DNA from: Clostridiaceae bacterium
GTDB lineage: Bacteria; Bacillota; Clostridia; Acetivibrionales; DUMB01
DNA length: 64,000 nucleotides
Direction of reading: 5' to 3'
Assembly (NCBI GenBank): GCA_012840085.1
Contig: DUMB01000090.1
Coordinates: forward strand, 1-64,000
Below are positions 38,138 to 46,476 of the stretch, piece after piece (position 1 is the first letter of the stretch; every line of letters begins with the position of its first letter). The notes beneath the pieces were generated by a model that did no database searches, was not told where the DNA came from, and worked only from the letters and a program-made list of their open reading frames with translations. The translations under genes and the position numbers were made by a program.

Positions 38138-41100
38138 TTAAAGGTCTTCATCGTCAATATCAAGGGTATCATCAAAACTGTCATCATCCTGCTCGAAGAG
38201 TTCATCAACAAGATTTTCGTCAAGGTTTCCTGCGTCGCTTAGATCATCCAGATCATAATCATCTAAATCGTCCAAATCATCTTCTAATGGCTCATCGGTA
38301 ATATCGTCACTATAATCATCATCAAATGGAATTTCGTCCTCTCTGCCTTCGATATTGACATTAAGCTCTTCAAGTTCATCATCAACTGATTCCTTGATAG
38401 TAATTTCTTCACGTTCTTCTGAGAATACCTTGACATCAAGCGCAAGGCTCTGCAGCTCTTTTATCAATACCTTGAATGATTCAGGAATTCCGGGTTCAGG
38501 AACATTTTCGCCCTTAACAATAGCTTCGTATGTCTTGACCCTACCTACAACGTCGTCAGATTTTACAGTCAATATTTCCTGCAAGGTATAAGCAGCACCG
38601 TAAGCTTCAAGAGCCCATACTTCCATCTCTCCGAACCTCTGTCCGCCGAACTGGGCTTTTCCTCCAAGAGGCTGCTGCGTAACAAGTGAATAAGGTCCTG
38701 TAGAACGTGCATGTATCTTATCGTCAACAAGGTGTGCAAGTTTCAGGAAGTACATGTATCCTACTGTTACTCTATTGTCAAAAGGTTCTCCGGTCCTTCC
38801 GTCATACAGGACAGACTTACCGTCTTCAGGAAGGCCTGCCAACCTGAGAGTTTCAATTATGTCCTCTTCGCTGGCTCCATCAAATACAGGAGTTGCAATC
38901 TCCCATCCAAGTGCTTTTGCAGCATAACCCAGATGGACCTCCAGCACCTGACCAATATTCATACGTGAAGGAACACCCAGCGGATTCAAAACAATCTCGA
39001 GGGGCGTACCGTCAGGAAGGAATGGCATATCTTCCTCCGGAAGAATCCTTGAAATAACACCCTTGTTTCCATGTCTTCCAGCCATCTTGTCTCCAACAGA
39101 TATTTTTCTTTTTTGCGCTATATATACCCTGACAAGCTCATTCACGCCTGGTGGCAGTTCGTCACCGTTTTCCCTGGTAAACACTTTAACATCAACTACT
39201 ATACCTGATTCACCATGAGGTACTCTCAGTGACGTGTCTCTTACCTCTCTTGCCTTTTCTCCGAATATTGCCCTCAAAAGTCTTTCTTCAGCTGTAAGCT
39301 CAGTTTCTCCCTTTGGAGTTACCTTACCAACCAAAATATCTCCTGCTCTGACTTCTGCACCAATTCTGATAATTCCCCTGTCATCAAGATCCTTTAATGT
39401 ATCTTCACCGACATTGGGAATATCCCTGGTAATCTCTTCAGGTCCCAGTTTGGTATCTCTGGCTTCAGCTTCATATTCTTCTATATGAATGGATGTAAAT
39501 GTGTCATCCTTAACAAGTTTCTCGCTAATCAGAATAGCGTCCTCATAGTTGTAACCTTCCCAGGTCATAAATCCAACCAGGACGTTCTTGCCGAGAGCTA
39601 TTTCGCCCTCATCAGTAGACGGACCGTCAGCTATGACATCGCCTTTTTCCACTACGTCACCTTTCTTGACCAGCGGTCTCTGGTTAATACAGGTACCCTG
39701 GTTGGAACGCATATATTTTAGAAGTTTATATTGATCTCTCTTTCCATCCTTGGTCCTGATTATAATTTCTCTCGCTGATACTTTCTCAACTGTACCGGAA
39801 TTTTTTGCAACCACAACAACTCCGGAATCAATGGCTGCCTTATACTCAATACCTGTACCGATTATAGGAGCCTCAGTCTTTATCAAAGGAACAGCCTGAC
39901 GCTGCATGTTGGAACCCATCAATGCACGGTTTGCGTCATCATTCTCGAGGAATGGAATCATAGCCGTAGCAACTGAAACAACCTGTTTAGGCGACACGTC
40001 CATGAAGTCAACTTTTTCTCTTTCGACTTCAGGGAACTCATCCATGTACCTACAAAGCACTTTTTTGTTTATGAACCTGTTCTCTTCATCAAGAGGCTCG
40101 TTTGCCTGAGCAACAATATATTGGTCCTCTTCATCTGCAGTCAGGTATACTATTTCATCAGTTACAACGCCACGTTCCTTGTCAACTTTTCTATAAGGAG
40201 CTTCGATAAAGCCATATTCATTTACTCTGGCATAAGTACTCAATGAGCCTATAAGACCAATGTTAGGTCCTTCAGGAGTCTCTATAGGACACATACGGCT
40301 ATAGTGTGAATGGTGTACGTCTCTTACTTCAAAGCCTGCTCTCTCTCTGCTTAAGCCTCCCGGTCCCAGTGCACTCAATCTTCTCTTATGAGTAAGTTCT
40401 GCCAACGGATTTGTCTGATCCATAAACTGGGACAACTGGCTGCTACCGAAAAACTCTTTTATTGCAGCAGCAACCGGCCTTATATTTATAAGAGCCTGGG
40501 GAGTAACAATATCTATATCCTGTATTGTCATTCTTTCCCTTACTACTCTTTCCATTCTTGCAAGACCAATTCTGAACTGGTTTTGCAAAAGTTCGCCAAC
40601 TGAACGCAGCCTTCTGTTTCCAAGATGGTCTATGTCATCAATATACCCAATACCATAGCTTAAGCCAATTATATAGCTTATTGAAGAAATAATATCATCT
40701 GGCGTAATGTGTTTGGGTATCAAATTATCTATATTTTCCTTTAAGGCTCTCTTGATATCCTTTGGATCACTGTTCTCTTCCAATATTTTTGAAAGCACGT
40801 CAAAATGTACCTTCTCGTTAATGTTAAGGTCTTCTATATCGAAATCTATATATTCTTTTATATCAACAGTATTATTGCCTATAACCTTTATCTTTTTCCC
40901 GTCGATATTGACAACAACACTGTTTATGCCGCAATTCTGGATCTTTACAGCGGTCTCCTTGTCTATTTTTTCATCTTCTGCAACTATTATTTCACCGGTA
41001 TGCGGATCTACTATATTTTCTCCGGCTCTAAACCCGGATATCCTTGAAGCTAATGAAAGTTTTTTATTGAACTTAAATCTGCCCACCTTTGCAAGGTCAT

Positions 41101-41890
41101 ATCTCTTTGGATCAAAGAAGAGATTATGCAATAGCGAGCGGGCACTTTCAACTGTAGGAGGTTCTCCCGGTCTTAACCTTTTATATATTTCAAGGAGTCC
41201 CTCATCAGCTGTTTTTGCATTGTCCTTCTGAATGGTCGCCAGTATTCTCTCGTCTTCTCCTAAAAGCTCAGTTATCTCTATGTCTGTTCCATAGCCGAGA
41301 GCTCTTATCAATACGGTAATTGGAAGCTTTCTTGTCCTGTCGATTCTTACTGAAATGACATCATTTGAGTCTGTCTCGTATTCCAGCCATGCTCCTCTAT
41401 TAGGTATAACGGTATTTGAATAAAGTTTCTTACCGGTCTTATCAATTTTCATTGCATAATAAATACCAGGTGACCTTACCAGCTGACTTACTATTACTCT
41501 TTCGGCACCATTGATTATAAATGTACCGTTTTCAGTCATAAGAGGGAAATCTCCCATAAAAATTTCCTGCTCTTTTACTTCACCTGTTTCCTTATTAATA
41601 AGTCGCACTTTAACCTTCAGCGGAGCCGAATATGTGGCATCTCTCTCTTTACACTCCTCTACGCTGTATTTCGGCTTATCAGAAATGGAGTAATCCACAA
41701 ACTCGAGAATAAGATTACCGGTATAATCCGTAATGGGAGAAACATCCCTGAAAACTTCCCTTAATCCTTCTTGTAAAAAGTTTTTGTAAGAGTTTTTCTG
41801 AATCTCGATCAGATTGGGCATGTCAAGAACTTCTTCAATTTTCGAATAGCTCATTCTGGTATTCCTACCCAATTTAACGGGATGTACCAT
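38138..41890 (-). CDS. rpoB: RNA polymerase subunit beta, with long acidic C-terminal tail
   Basis: 1250-aa subunit. The rifampicin region reads [30 protein letters not shown], in the sensitive arrangement (given here only to its first residues: [20 protein letters not shown]). The conserved core ends near residue 1175 with [19 protein letters not shown]. It is followed by an unusually long Asp/Glu-rich tail of roughly 75 residues ([16 protein letters not shown]). GAGGTGAT precedes ATG 41890. It is co-transcribed with rpoC and has its own promoter about 500 bases upstream rather than close linkage to rplL. Confidence 0.97.
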   Translation of the reverse strand: MVHPVKLGRNTRMSYSKIEEVLDMPNLIEIQKNSYKNFLQEGLREVFRDVSPITDYTGNLILEFVDYSISDKPKYSVEECKERDATYSAPLKVKVRLINKETGEVKEQEIFMGDFPLMTENGTFIINGAERVIVSQLVRSPGIYYAMKIDKTGKKLYSNTVIPNRGAWLEYETDSNDVISVRIDRTRKLPITVLIRALGYGTDIEITELLGEDERILATIQKDNAKTADEGLLEIYKRLRPGEPPTVESARSLLHNLFFDPKRYDLAKVGRFKFNKKLSLASRISGFRAGENIVDPHTGEIIVAEDEKIDKETAVKIQNCGINSVVVNIDGKKIKVIGNNTVDIKEYIDFDIEDLNINEKVHFDVLSKILEENSDPKDIKRALKENIDNLIPKHITPDDIISSISYIIGLSYGIGYIDDIDHLGNRRLRSVGELLQNQFRIGLARMERVVRERMTIQDIDIVTPQALINIRPVAAAIKEFFGSSQLSQFMDQTNPLAELTHKRRLSALGPGGLSRERAGFEVRDVHHSHYSRMCPIETPEGPNIGLIGSLSTYARVNEYGFIEAPYRKVDKERGVVTDEIVYLTADEEDQYIVAQANEPLDEENRFINKKVLCRYMDEFPEVEREKVDFMDVSPKQVVSVATAMIPFLENDDANRALMGSNMQRQAVPLIKTEAPIIGTGIEYKAAIDSGVVVVAKNSGTVEKVSAREIIIRTKDGKRDQYKLLKYMRSNQGTCINQRPLVKKGDVVEKGDVIADGPSTDEGEIALGKNVLVGFMTWEGYNYEDAILISEKLVKDDTFTSIHIEEYEAEARDTKLGPEEITRDIPNVGEDTLKDLDDRGIIRIGAEVRAGDILVGKVTPKGETELTAEERLLRAIFGEKAREVRDTSLRVPHGESGIVVDVKVFTRENGDELPPGVNELVRVYIAQKRKISVGDKMAGRHGNKGVISRILPEEDMPFLPDGTPLEIVLNPLGVPSRMNIGQVLEVHLGYAAKALGWEIATPVFDGASEEDIIETLRLAGLPEDGKSVLYDGRTGEPFDNRVTVGYMYFLKLAHLVDDKIHARSTGPYSLVTQQPLGGKAQFGGQRFGEMEVWALEAYGAAYTLQEILTVKSDDVVGRVKTYEAIVKGENVPEPGIPESFKVLIKELQSLALDVKVFSEEREEITIKESVDDELEELNVNIEGREDEIPFDDDYSDDITDEPLEDDLDDLDDYDLDDLSDAGNLDENLVDELFEQDDDSFDDTLDIDDEDL

Positions 41891-42380
41891 TAAATATCAC
41901 CTCGTCAGTCATGATTTTGTGTTAATACTTCCAAGCCAATTACTTACACTTAAAATGCTTGCTTAACGACTTCCGTGTTTCTATGTACAATTAAGACATA
42001 AACAATAAAATAACCCTGCCGGTATGTTTTATATTTAACAAAATTCAAATTTCAACCATCCACCCGACATGCTTTATTGTTATGCCTTAAGCGTTCCATC
42101 TTATTTATTTATAACCTGCTACATTCAATCACGGTAAACAAGCTTGTTTGTCAGCACTTCCTGTATATGTCAAGTTATTTTTTGGCTTTATTTGTAGCCA
42201 GTCATTGTATAAATTAATAAAAAAAACATATAATATTTGTAATAGATAAATTTGCAGCTATTAAAATATTATTAACAATTATTGTCTTATTTATTCCCAT
42301 ATGTTATAATTAAACTGTACTAAGCAGTAATTGCATACATTACAAGAAAAATTTGACATATGGACTCGGAATTATAACGC
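41891..42380 (-). other. Long rpoBC 5' leader
   Basis: About 490 bases between the predicted transcription start and the rpoB ATG, AT-rich and without an ORF I can support. It contains a small hairpin TGGCT/AGCCA near 42187-42204 and a 14-base perfect palindrome AAACAAGCTTGTTT (42136-42149). Such length suggests post-transcriptional control, but no known RNA family was recognised. Confidence 0.5.
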
Positions 42381-42388
42381 AGTATATA

Positions 42389-42417
42389 ATTCTAACATAG
42401 TTCAATAAACTTGTCAA
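42389..42417 (-). promoter_or_regulatory. Sigma-A promoter of rpoBC
   Basis: Minus strand perfect TTGACA (42417-42412), 17-base spacer, TAGAAT (42394-42389). It lies downstream of the rplL terminator, so rpoBC can be transcribed independently of rplJL. Confidence 0.85.
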
Positions 42418-42490
42418 TTATTTTATTTTTTATGTTTAATACTTTATTTTAGCTGTTCTTTGTGGTTAGAAATTATTTTATATATACAGC

Positions 42491-42519
42491 AAAAAGCCCC
42501 GTTTGTTAACGGGGTTTTT
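42491..42519 (-). terminator. Intrinsic terminator after rplL
   Basis: CCCCGTT and AACGGGG pair around a short loop, flanked by AAAAAG and TTTTT on either side. Minus-strand reading gives GGGGCTTTTTGC. Partial read-through to rpoB is likely, as in other bacteria. Confidence 0.85.
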
Positions 42520-42550
42520 CTTATTATCTGTCGAATATAACAATCAATTA

Positions 42551-42937
42551 TTATTTTATTTCTATTGTAGCTCCAACTTCCTTGAATTTTGCTTCTATTG
42601 AAGTAGCTTCTTCTTTTGAAACATTTTCTTTTATTGGCTTTGGAGCTCCATCAACGAGATCCTTAGCTTCTTTCAGACCAAGACCTGTTACTTCTCTTAC
42701 AACTTTGATAACCTTAATCTTTTCTGGTCCAACGTCCTTCAAAATAACATCAAACTCAGTCTTTTCTTCAACTGCAGGAGCTGCTCCGCCAGCTGCAGGT
42801 GCTGCTGCTGCAACAGCTACAGGTGCTGCTGCTGATACTCCGAATTCCTCTTCGAGAGCCTTTACTAATTCTGAAAGTTCAAGCACTGTTAATGCCTTAA
42901 CGTCTTCAATTAATTTTAAAATTTTTTCACTTGCCAT
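42551..42937 (-). CDS. rplL: 50S ribosomal protein L7/L12
   Basis: 128-aa stalk protein. N-terminal dimerisation region ([20 protein letters not shown]), Ala/Pro-rich hinge (~36-52) and C-terminal factor-binding domain ([20 protein letters not shown]) are complete. It follows rplJ by 125 bases filled with repeats. GGAGG precedes ATG 42937. Confidence 0.98.
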   Translation of the reverse strand: MASEKILKLIEDVKALTVLELSELVKALEEEFGVSAAAPVAVAAAAPAAGGAAPAVEEKTEFDVILKDVGPEKIKVIKVVREVTGLGLKEAKDLVDGAPKPIKENVSKEEATSIEAKFKEVGATIEIK

Positions 42938-42981
42938 ATTTATTCATACCTCCATATTTTTTTAATCAATTAATAATTTAA

Positions 42982-43036
42982 ATAGTTTAAAATAAGATAG
43001 TTTAAATTAAGTATAGATAGTTTAAATTAGTTAAAC
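42982..43036. repeat. Degenerate 15-20 bp tandem repeats between rplJ and rplL
   Basis: Three units begin ATAGTTTAAA (42982, 42997, 43017) with different tails. They occupy about half of the short rplJ-rplL spacer. Confidence 0.7.
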
Positions 43037-43062
43037 AAATAATACTTAAGCTGCAAAGCAAA

Positions 43063-43602
43063 TTAAGTATTTGCTGATGCCTTTTTCTCTGCTATAGCAT
43101 TTAATGCTACTACAAGACCTCTTATGTTTCCGTTTAATACGTTTACGAGGCCTGCAATTGGAGCATTGAAACCACCAAGAACCCTTGCGATAAGAACCTC
43201 TCTGGGTGGCAAATCTGCAAGTTCTTTGATGGCATTGATGTCTACAACTTTACCTTCAACAATACCTGTTTTAATTTCAAGCTTGTCAAACTTCTTGGCA
43301 TACTCAGATATAATCTTAGCAGGTGCTACAGGATCAGTATCACTGAACGCCATTGCTGTCGGACTGTTAAAATAAGAATCAATGCCTTCGTGACCGTTTT
43401 CCTTTAAAGCAAATTTAACAAGTGTATTCTTTACAACCTTGTATTGAACTCCCGCTTCTCTAAGAGCCTTTCTCATTTGAGTATCCTGTTCAACAGTAAG
43501 GCCTCTGTAATCAGCAAAAACTATACTTTTTGCATTAGCAATCTTTTCAGTAAGATCTTGGACTATTTCTTTCTTTTTTTGGAGTTTGGCTTCGCTAGGC
43601 AC
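43063..43602 (-). CDS. rplJ: 50S ribosomal protein L10
   Basis: 179-aa stalk base protein. VFADYRGLTVEQDTQMRKAL (~29-48) and YKVVKNTLVKFAL (~53-65) are typical. The start is GTG 43602 with GGAGGTGG about 8 bases upstream. L10 (with L12) binds its own leader to control rplJL; such a leader is visible upstream at 43.65-43.79 kb. Confidence 0.97.
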   Translation of the reverse strand: MPSEAKLQKKKEIVQDLTEKIANAKSIVFADYRGLTVEQDTQMRKALREAGVQYKVVKNTLVKFALKENGHEGIDSYFNSPTAMAFSDTDPVAPAKIISEYAKKFDKLEIKTGIVEGKVVDINAIKELADLPPREVLIARVLGGFNAPIAGLVNVLNGNIRGLVVALNAIAEKKASANT

Positions 43603-43640
43603 TAAACATCCACCTCCCTCGTTCTGTTATAAAATAATAA

Positions 43641-43672
43641 ACCCTTTGTATGCACATAGACACACAAAGGGT
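43641..43672 (-). terminator. Attenuator-like hairpin at the end of the L10 leader
   Basis: ACCCTTTGTATG and CACACAAAGGGT (43641-43652 / 43661-43672) form a stem with one or two wobbles; minus-strand TTATTATTTTATAAC follows. It lies 38 bases before the rplJ start, after the leader, as expected of an attenuator. Confidence 0.75.
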
Positions 43673-43790
43673 ATTAACCTTCCACTTAATGATTAATCAC
43701 ACCTCGGCTGGCAGGCACTGGGGCCAATTACGCCGTACAGGTTTGTCCCTGTACTGACACCAACTGTCTATGGCGATACAATATTTAATT
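43660..43790 (-). ncRNA. Ribosomal protein L10 leader (autoregulatory mRNA element)
   Basis: On the minus strand from ~43790 the transcript shows a paired arm GTACAGGGACAAACCTGTAC, then a GGCGTAATTGGCCCCAGTGCC stretch ending in CTGCCAGCCGAGG, the sequence and position typical of the L10 leader family in Firmicutes. The complex L10(L12)4 binds such leaders and represses rplJL. Boundaries are approximate. Confidence 0.8.
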
Positions 43791-43800
43791 AACAATAAAC

Positions 43801-43829
43801 ATATTACTATATAACAAATATTTTGTAAA
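43801..43829 (-). promoter_or_regulatory. Sigma-A promoter of rplJL
   Basis: Minus strand TTTACA (43829-43824), 17-base spacer, TAATAT (43806-43801), placing the transcription start at the beginning of the L10 leader. Confidence 0.7.
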
Positions 43830-43908
43830 GCTAAATTATAATTATTTTTTACATTCAACTTTTTTATATTCAACCGGTTTTATATCCAAACGGATTAACA
43901 ACCAATCA

Positions 43909-44604
43909 TTAATCTAATACTTTCTGAGGATTTATCTTTATTCCAGGTCCCATAGTGGTTGAAATAACAACACTCTTAAGATACTGACCTTTTGCTGCGG
44001 CAGGCTTTGCCTTTATTAATGCTTCTAAAAGGGTCTTGAAGTTATCATGAAGCTTTTCGGTTCCAAATGAAACCTTTCCTATAGGACAATGGATAATGTT
44101 ACTCTTGTCAAGCCTGTACTCAATCTTACCGGCTTTAATATCAGCTATGGCCTTTGCTACGTCCATTGTAACTGTACCAGCCTTGGGGTTTGGCATTAAC
44201 CCTTTTGGTCCGAGCAGCTTACCAAGTCTTCCGACAACTCCCATCATATCAGGAGTTGCTACTACAACATCAAAATCAAACCAGTTTTCATTCTGTATCT
44301 TAGCTACAAGATCTTCTGCTCCTACATATTCTGCGCCTGCATCTTCCGCTTCTTTTGCCTTTTCGCCTTTTGCGAATACAAGCACTCTTACTGTTTTTCC
44401 TGTTCCATGCGGAAGAACTACAGCACCTCTAACCTGCTGGTCAGCATGTCTGGAGTCAACTCCAAGCCTTACATGAGCCTCTACAGTCTCATCGAACTTA
44501 GCTTTTGCAATCTTTTGAGCAAGCTCAATAGCTTCTGTAGGTTCATATAATTTAAATTTATCTACAAGCTTTGCGCTTTCTAAATATTTCTTTCCTCTTT
44601 TCAT
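43909..44604 (-). CDS. rplA: 50S ribosomal protein L1
   Basis: 231-aa L1-stalk protein. [16 protein letters not shown] at the N terminus and [19 protein letters not shown] (~142-160) are diagnostic. ATG 44613 abuts the GAAGGAG ribosome site with no spacing, so ATG 44604 is chosen, giving the standard length. It follows rplK by about 80 bases, with a hairpin in the gap. Confidence 0.97.
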   Translation of the reverse strand: MKRGKKYLESAKLVDKFKLYEPTEAIELAQKIAKAKFDETVEAHVRLGVDSRHADQQVRGAVVLPHGTGKTVRVLVFAKGEKAKEAEDAGAEYVGAEDLVAKIQNENWFDFDVVVATPDMMGVVGRLGKLLGPKGLMPNPKAGTVTMDVAKAIADIKAGKIEYRLDKSNIIHCPIGKVSFGTEKLHDNFKTLLEALIKAKPAAAKGQYLKSVVISTTMGPGIKINPQKVLD

Positions 44605-44659
44605 CCTATTCATCTCCTTCGTGGTAATTTTATTACGGGATAAATCCCTCCCACTAGTA

Positions 44660-44688
44660 AATTCAAACTTTCTACGTCAGTTTGAATT
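44660..44688 (-). other. Hairpin in the rplK-rplA gap
   Basis: AATTCAAACT (44660-44669) and AGTTTGAATT (44679-44688) are perfect 10-base arms with a 9-base loop, overlapping the rplK stop. No T run follows. L1 represses rplKA through an mRNA site in other bacteria, but this element does not resemble that K-turn-like site by eye. Confidence 0.5.
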
Positions 44689-45112
44689 ACTCTTTAACAA
44701 CAATGCCCATACTTCTTGCAGTACCGGCAATCATTCTCATTGCACTTTCGACATCAGAAGCATTTAAATCAGGCATTTTAAGCTCTGCAATTTTCCTAAT
44801 TTCATCCTTGGATATAGTAGCAACTTTTTCTCTGTTTGGCTTTCCGGAACCGCTTTCTATTTTGCAAGCCTTCTTTAGCAGCACTGACGCCGGTGGAGTC
44901 TTTGTAATGAAAGAAAAAGATCTGTCAGCATAAACAGTAATTATAACAGGAATAATCAATCCTGCATCTTTTGCAGTTCTTTCATTAAACTCCTTGCAAA
45001 ATCCCATTATGTTAACGCCATGCTGTCCTAAAGCTGGTCCAACCGGTGGAGCCGGAGTTGCCTTTCCTGCAGGAATTTGTAGTTTCACATAGCCAGCAAT
45101 TTTTTTAGCCAT
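44687..45112 (-). CDS. rplK: 50S ribosomal protein L11
   Basis: 141 aa, the standard length, from ATG 45112 (GGGAGGTGG upstream); an in-frame upstream start at 45139 would add nine atypical residues. [20 protein letters not shown] and [11 protein letters not shown] are the expected N- and C-terminal signatures. It belongs to the secE-nusG-rplK-rplA run. Confidence 0.98.
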   Translation of the reverse strand: MAKKIAGYVKLQIPAGKATPAPPVGPALGQHGVNIMGFCKEFNERTAKDAGLIIPVIITVYADRSFSFITKTPPASVLLKKACKIESGSGKPNREKVATISKDEIRKIAELKMPDLNASDVESAMRMIAGTARSMGIVVKE

Positions 45113-45159
45113 AACTATCCACCTCCCAATTTTGTGCACTTACACGTGCCAAGTATTAC

Positions 45160-45693
45160 TTATAGTTTTTGTATCTGAGCAAGTTCCAATTCAACAGGTG
45201 TCTCCCTGCCAAACATGGACACAGCTACTCTTACCTTCTTCTTCTCCAAGTTTATTTCTTCAACCTCTCCAATGAAGTTTTCCAAAGGTCCAGAAATAAC
45301 TCTCACGCTATCGCCAACCTCATAGTCAACAACAGGAGCAAATTCTTCCACACCCATGTTCTTGATCTCTTCATCGGTTAAGGGAACAGGTTTGGAACCT
45401 GGCCCGACAAAGCCTGTTACGCCTCTTGTGTTTCTGACAACGTACCATGATTCGTCGGTCATTATCATCTTCACAAGCACATAACCTGGAAAAACTTTAC
45501 GAAGAATAGCTTTCTTTTTTCCATCTTTGATTTCAATTTGTTCTTCCATTGGAACAATAATATCCAGTATATAGTCCTGAAGGCCTCTGTTTTCAACAAT
45601 TTTCTCCAAATTGGCCTTGACCTTGTTCTCATACCCGGAATAAGTATGGACTACATACCATTTTGGGGTATCAGGAGTATCATTAGGAAGCAT
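45160..45693 (-). CDS. nusG: Transcription termination/antitermination factor NusG
   Basis: 177 aa: NGN domain (~9-115, KWYVVHTYSGYENKVK, FPGYVLVKM) and C-terminal KOW domain (~122-177, VGDSVRVISGPLENFIGEV). NusG modulates RNA polymerase pausing and couples transcription with translation. ATG 45702 is only 2 bases after AAGGAGG; ATG 45693 is 11 bases after it and is preferred, though either may serve. secE lies 14-23 bases upstream. Confidence 0.97.
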   Translation of the reverse strand: MLPNDTPDTPKWYVVHTYSGYENKVKANLEKIVENRGLQDYILDIIVPMEEQIEIKDGKKKAILRKVFPGYVLVKMIMTDESWYVVRNTRGVTGFVGPGSKPVPLTDEEIKNMGVEEFAPVVDYEVGDSVRVISGPLENFIGEVEEINLEKKKVRVAVSMFGRETPVELELAQIQKL

Positions 45694-45715
45694 TAAATAC
45701 ATGTCCTCCTTTTTA

Positions 45716-45940
45716 TCACTTTAACAAAGTCAACTCTAAAACCTTAGTCAGACCAAAATCAACCAGCCAGATAATAATTCCTACTACCAGGCAGAAAAAT
45801 AGTACTGTCAACGTATTGTTGACCATCTGTTGTTTAGTTGGCCATATAACTTTCTTGAGTTCACTTCTAGTGTCTTTAAAAAACCTGACAAATTTTTTCC
45901 GGGCATTAGCAAATTTTGATACTTTTACATTATCAGCCAT
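45716..45940 (-). CDS. secE: Preprotein translocase subunit SecE
   Basis: 74-aa single-span membrane protein of the SecYEG channel. An amphipathic FFKDTRSELKKVIWPTKQQ segment (~18-36) precedes one membrane helix (~40-62). The GTG at 45949 adjoins the GGAGAT ribosome site without spacing, so ATG 45940 is used. The gene order rpmG-secE-nusG is standard. Confidence 0.96.
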   Translation of the reverse strand: MADNVKVSKFANARKKFVRFFKDTRSELKKVIWPTKQQMVNNTLTVLFFCLVVGIIIWLVDFGLTKVLELTLLK

Positions 45941-45993
45941 AAAACCCACATCTCCGTTTGGTTATTTTGGTTTATTGTTATTTTATCATTTGG

Positions 45994-46143
45994 TTATTTT
46001 GTTTCTTTGTGTAAAGTATGCTTATGACAGAATTTGCAATATTTCTTCATTTCCAATCTATCAGGGTCGTTCTTCTTGTTCTTCATCGTAATATAGTTTC
46101 TCTGTTTGCAATCGGTACAAGCCAAAGTAATCTTTACTCTCAT
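45994..46143 (-). CDS. rpmG: 50S ribosomal protein L33
   Basis: 49-aa protein ([20 protein letters not shown] at the N terminus) with two CxxC pairs (C9/C12 and C36/C39), i.e. the zinc-containing form. ATG 46143 follows GAGGTG. It leads the rpmG-secE-nusG-rplK-rplA unit behind a sigma-A promoter. Confidence 0.96.
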   Translation of the reverse strand: MRVKITLACTDCKQRNYITMKNKKNDPDRLEMKKYCKFCHKHTLHKETK

Positions 46144-46211
46144 GATATATACACCTCTATAGCTATACTAATTTTGACATAAAAAAAAAAGACCTTCACA
46201 CAAGCATAAAT

Positions 46212-46240
46212 AATTTAACATACATTAAAAAAAAAGTCAA
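46212..46240 (-). promoter_or_regulatory. Sigma-A promoter of rpmG-secE-nusG-rplKA
   Basis: Minus strand TTGACT (46240-46235), 17-base spacer, TAAATT (46217-46212), about 70 bases ahead of the rpmG start. Confidence 0.7.
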
Positions 46241-46335
46241 TATTTCATTAAAATTTATTTACTTTACTAGCGAATTTCTCCCAAATTTTAGCTATAATAC
46301 AATATTTCTTTTTGGGATATTTCTTTCCTTTCCCA

Positions 46336-46446
46336 TTGAGGCTTTCAGAATTCATTTCCAAAAGCCTCAACGGAAAAAATTCTGGCTTTGCTTTCATTGA
46401 TTCTCCCGTTGAGGCTTCCGGGGTTTATTACCGAAGGCCTCAACGG
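46336..46446. repeat. Two hairpin repeats between GH-BNR gene and rpmG
   Basis: Copy 1 (46336-46370): TTGAGGCTTT / AAAGCCTCAA, perfect 10-base arms, 15-base loop. Copy 2 (46406-46446): CCGTTGAGGC / GCCTCAACGG, perfect 10-base arms. Both carry a loop related to GGGTTTATTACCGAA, the core also seen three times at 33.9-34.1 kb. A separate perfect palindrome CCGCAACGTTGCGG follows at 46453-46466. Neither hairpin has a T run. Confidence 0.8.
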
Positions 46447-46476
46447 AGCAAGCCGCAACGTTGCGGTTAATCTGTG

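Noticed and set aside
46336-46446. Hairpins downstream of the BNR hydrolase as its terminators
   Set aside because: No T run follows either hairpin on either strand; they match the dispersed repeat family instead.
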